Assembly: GCF_023161665.1 (NCBI RefSeq)
Contig: NZ_JALNTW010000002.1
Location: 186,001-250,000 of the forward strand
Direction of reading: 5' to 3'
DNA: 64,000 nt
Source: Shewanella sp. 1CM18E
GTDB lineage: Bacteria; Pseudomonadota; Gammaproteobacteria; Enterobacterales; Shewanellaceae
Numbering within the stretch: position 1 is the first letter of the stretch; every line of letters starts with the position of its first letter. The notes under the pieces were generated by a model. The model was not told the origin of the DNA, searched no databases, and worked only from the letters and a program-made list of their open reading frames with translations. A program made the translations under genes and the position numbers. Below, piece after piece: positions 61,216 through 64,000 of the stretch.

Positions 61216-62937
61216 TTACTGCGGTAACCCTGACTGATGCTCGCGAATAAAACGATCCATTTCATCTTGAGCGCGTTGCTGGGCACTTACTAACGTATCA
61301 CTCGCTGTCATTGTTGCTACAACTTCGTAATAGCATTTGGTTTTAGGCTCAGTACCTGACGGTCTTACAATCACCCTCGCGCCATTGTCTAAACGATAAA
61401 TCAGCACATCGCTGGTTGGTAAGACTATTGTTTCTTCTCGGCCATCGCTAAACAGACGTTTGCTGATGCTGATATCATCGGTTGATACCACTTTATGCCC
61501 GGCAATCGCTAACGGTGGATGTTCACGTAAATAAGCACCGATGTTTGGCGTAGTTGGTTTAAGTGCAATGCTCACCTGAGCATTTAAGTGGAAGCCATGC
61601 TGACGATAAATGCTTTCTAATCTGTCCCAAATGGTTTGACCTTGACTAGCAAGCTCAGCGGTCAACTGCGCAAACGCCACTAGCGCTGATAAACCGTCTT
61701 TATCCCATACCATAGAGCCAACGGTGTAACCTAACGCTTCCTCATAGGCAAAAATAAAGCGGTTATTATCCGTTTCTTCGCTCATCCCTACATTTGTCAG
61801 CCACTTAAAGCCTGTAAGTGTAGTGCGGCAATTAGCCTGTAAGCTTTGCGCTACTTTTGATAATAAGCTTGAAGACACAATAGTGGTACAGGTCAGCTTT
61901 TCATTTTCATTAGCATGGGTCAGCAAGTAATGGCCGAACAGCACTCCCACTTGATCACCGGTTAACATCTGGTAATCGCCACTATCAGTGCGTACAGCAA
62001 CCGCAAAACGGTCAGCATCTGGATCATTGGCGCAAGCTAGCATAGCGCCATGCTTTTTCGCCTCGGCAATCACCATATCCATTGCGCCTTTCTCTTCAGG
62101 ATTCGGAAAATTCACCGTTGGAAAATCGCCATCTGGCTGCGCTTGCTCAGCTACCGAGTAGACCTTGGTAAAACCTGCGTCTTTGAGCACATCAAGCGCC
62201 ATCTTGTTACCCACACCGTGCATAGCGGTATAAGCTAAGCTAACCAAATCTGGTTGTGTATGATTTTGTAAAACGCCGGCTTGATTAACCCCACTGCGAT
62301 AAGCTTGATAAAATTCATCTTCCAGCATAACGAGTAAGTTTGTTGCTCGCGCTTTATTGGCGCCTAATAAGCTAATGTTTTCTGTTGCAGCCTTATCAAT
62401 ACAAGCTGCAATACCACTATCATGTGGCGGAATAATTTGCGCGCCATTACCCCAATAAACTTTGTAACCGTTATATTGTGGTGGGTTGTGACTCGCAGTA
62501 ACCACAATGCCCGCCGCAGCGCCTAAATGCAGAACCCCAAATGCGACTAACGGCGTAGCGGCAACATCAGCAGTAAGATAAACCTTAATCCCTAAAGCTG
62601 TTAATACACCTGCAGCATCGTGAGCAAATTGCTTTGAGTCATGGCGACCGTCATAACCAATAATCACGCCACGGGTTGCAACATCGCTAATTTGCGCCTT
62701 TAAATAAGCGCCTAAACCTGCCGTTGTTTGCTGCACAACTAAGCGGTTCATACGTGTTGGCCCTGCACCAACCACCCCACGAAGGCCGGCAGTGCCAAAG
62801 GCTAAACGGCCGTTAAAACGCGCTTCTAGTTCATTGATATCATTCGCATCCACCAACTGTTGCAGTTCTTGCTGCATTAGCGGATCTGGGTCGCTTTCAA
62901 TCCAACGGTTAATTCTTAATGCTAACTGCGTGTCCAT
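61216..62937 (-). CDS. Alpha-D-phosphohexomutase (phosphoglucomutase/phosphomannomutase type)
   Basis: A 573-residue phospho-sugar mutase. The catalytic phosphoserine is in VTASHNPPQYNGYKVYWGNG, the metal-binding loop is ANDPDADRFAVAV, the sugar-binding loop AYEEALGYTVGS and the phosphate-binding loop RPSGTEPKTKCYYEV. It interconverts hexose-1- and hexose-6-phosphates (or pentose phosphates), feeding sugar-nucleotide synthesis. The length and N-terminal extension are nearest to eukaryotic PGM2-like and bacterial PgcA-type enzymes, so the exact sugar is uncertain. Monocistronic. Confidence 0.93.
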   Translation of the reverse strand: MDTQLALRINRWIESDPDPLMQQELQQLVDANDINELEARFNGRLAFGTAGLRGVVGAGPTRMNRLVVQQTTAGLGAYLKAQISDVATRGVIIGYDGRHDSKQFAHDAAGVLTALGIKVYLTADVAATPLVAFGVLHLGAAAGIVVTASHNPPQYNGYKVYWGNGAQIIPPHDSGIAACIDKAATENISLLGANKARATNLLVMLEDEFYQAYRSGVNQAGVLQNHTQPDLVSLAYTAMHGVGNKMALDVLKDAGFTKVYSVAEQAQPDGDFPTVNFPNPEEKGAMDMVIAEAKKHGAMLACANDPDADRFAVAVRTDSGDYQMLTGDQVGVLFGHYLLTHANENEKLTCTTIVSSSLLSKVAQSLQANCRTTLTGFKWLTNVGMSEETDNNRFIFAYEEALGYTVGSMVWDKDGLSALVAFAQLTAELASQGQTIWDRLESIYRQHGFHLNAQVSIALKPTTPNIGAYLREHPPLAIAGHKVVSTDDISISKRLFSDGREETIVLPTSDVLIYRLDNGARVIVRPSGTEPKTKCYYEVVATMTASDTLVSAQQRAQDEMDRFIREHQSGLPQ

Positions 62938-63298
62938 AACTCACTCCATTTCCAACTTAATCGGTAATACCAAGACCTTAGTCCAAGGTTACTTCGCTAA
63001 CTTAGCTACAAGGCGTGCTGGATTACCTAACCTTAATTAACTAAACACTAAGCCTAGCAGCAAGCTAGAACAAGACAATTTGCATTAAATTTTCATCATA
63101 AGACGCTATGATTAGTACCGCCCTTTTTCACCACGCACTTATAAAGCCCATTAAGTTATACAAGCAGGCTAAGATTTAAATATCAGCATTCGATTCATTT
63201 TAGATAAAGCTTGGCTGCTACAGATAAGCAAAGTCACCGAGAATCATGTAAAATTGTCGCCAAGCTTACCTAACACCTTATAATAGTCATCGCCAAAC
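62938..63298. other. Intergenic region between divergent mutase and RluA genes
   Basis: 361 bp that should contain both promoters. No repeat, RNA gene or operator was recognised. Confidence 0.5.
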
Positions 63299-64000
63299 AT
63301 GAGCCCTTTGAAAATAGAAACCCATATTAAAGTCCAATCAGCAGAACTTGATGCTGCGAGTTTACTTGCTGAAGATACTGGCCTATCTAAACAGATCATT
63401 AAACAAGCTATGCAAAAAGGCGCGGTTTGGCATAGCCATGGTAAGCAAACTAATCGTTTACGCCGTGCTAAAAAGCCATTAAAGGCGGGTGATGAGCTGC
63501 ACCTTTATTACAACCAAGCCGTACTAGATGAAGTTATTAGTGCACCGGAGTTGTTGTTTGATCAAGGCCAATACAGCATTTGGTATAAGCCATTCGGTGT
63601 ACGTTGCCAAGGCTCAAAATGGAGCGATCACACCACTATCAACCGTTTCGCTGAAACTCATATTGAGCCTACACGTAGCGCCTATATTATTCACCGACTC
63701 GATATGGCCGCAAGCGGACTGATAGTACTAGGGCACAGTAAAAAGATAACCGCAGCCATTGCCCACTTATTTGAAACCCGTGCGCTAGATAAATTTTACC
63801 AAGTGATTGTTGAGGGTAAGTTTCCTGAGGGCAATATCAGTATTGACACCAATGTTGATAATAAATCAGCGCTGTCCCATGCTCATATACTCGAATATAA
63901 CAGTGAGCTAAATCAGTCTAAAGTTCAGGTAAAAATCGAGTCGGGGCGTAAACATCAAATACGCATCCATATGGCGAGTTTAGGCCACCCTGTTGTCGGT
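63299..64000 (+). CDS. RluA-family pseudouridine synthase (3' end outside the window)
   Basis: ATG 63299 opens a frame that runs to the window end (234 codons visible). An S4-like N-terminal region (ASLLAEDTGLSKQIIKQAMQKGAV, then RLRRAKKPLKAGDELHLYY) leads to the catalytic domain with the RluA motif HRLDMAASGLIVL containing the catalytic Asp, followed by LDKFYQVIVEG and the substrate segment SGRKHQIRIHMASLGHPVVG. It isomerises uridine to pseudouridine in rRNA or tRNA; the target cannot be read from the sequence. Confidence 0.92.
   Translation, partial: MSPLKIETHIKVQSAELDAASLLAEDTGLSKQIIKQAMQKGAVWHSHGKQTNRLRRAKKPLKAGDELHLYYNQAVLDEVISAPELLFDQGQYSIWYKPFGVRCQGSKWSDHTTINRFAETHIEPTRSAYIIHRLDMAASGLIVLGHSKKITAAIAHLFETRALDKFYQVIVEGKFPEGNISIDTNVDNKSALSHAHILEYNSELNQSKVQVKIESGRKHQIRIHMASLGHPVVG

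Overview
The window reads as chromosomal DNA of a marine gammaproteobacterium of the Shewanella type (order Alteromonadales). The basis is family content and arrangement: fadIJ with fadL, an ECF sigma/DUF3379 pair, a DUF58-VWA-BatD (Bat) operon, YibL, VF530, DUF3010, an AcfD/SslE-type M60 lipoprotein and a second FtsZ-like gene. Species cannot be fixed without a search. No tRNA, rRNA, CRISPR array or intact insertion sequence was recognised.

Region by region. 1-3.6 kb: the end of a PAS-GGDEF-EAL protein, then a compact cassette on the same strand. It comprises an exported protein made of 23 tandem 13-residue repeats (IPNIKFKPVQTAA) and two 38-residue paralogous peptides ending in VIPAKGWWN, closed by a strong terminator. 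I recognise no family for these three genes and rate them the best candidate for an undescribed system. 3.7-7.6 kb: a small membrane protein and the fadIJ beta-oxidation operon on the minus strand, with FadR-like and PsrA-like operators upstream. 8.0-15.0 kb: a six-gene MoxR/DUF58/DUF4381/BatA/BatB-TPR/BatD operon. 15.4-20.8 kb: ECF sigma factor with its probable anti-sigma factor, a sodium/proline symporter, FadL with two FadR-like sites, and a SIMPL-domain protein. 21.3-26.3 kb: an RND efflux adaptor and pump followed by a DUF2892 protein and a periplasmic rhodanese, which together look like a split YgaP. 26.8-31.9 kb: a secreted subtilase, VF530, an outer-membrane barrel, ribA and yibL.

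32.1-35.9 kb: the anaerobic ribonucleotide reductase genes nrdD and nrdG, with two NrdR boxes 31 bp apart and an FNR-type site upstream, and a hypothetical protein. 36.0-41.7 kb: a MarR regulator divergent from a CurA-type reductase, with four 15-bp iterons between them, then a patatin-like phospholipase, a DEAD-box helicase, DUF3010 and a YgjP-like metallopeptidase. 42.0-45.5 kb: an accessory stretch rich in palindromes and dispersed repeats, holding a basic Cys-rich protein downstream of a Fur-like box, a HEPN-like protein and a decayed tandem family of small secreted proteins. 45.6-54 kb: a hypothetical protein, an M23 peptidase, sbcCD and avtA. 54.1-64 kb: a 1505-residue AcfD/SslE-like lipoprotein, a WYL regulator-FtsZ paralogue pair, a phosphohexomutase and the start of an RluA-family pseudouridine synthase cut by the window end.

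How the genes connect. FadL (import) and FadIJ (oxidation) carry similar putative FadR operators, so they probably form one fatty-acid regulon. NrdD and NrdG form one anaerobic dNTP module with combined nucleotide and oxygen control. The FtsZ paralogue keeps the GTP-binding, T7-loop and C-terminal peptide motifs and lies 32 bp downstream of its likely WYL regulator, which suggests a conditionally expressed second tubulin-like filament. All functional statements come from reading the sequence and family knowledge; no database search was run.
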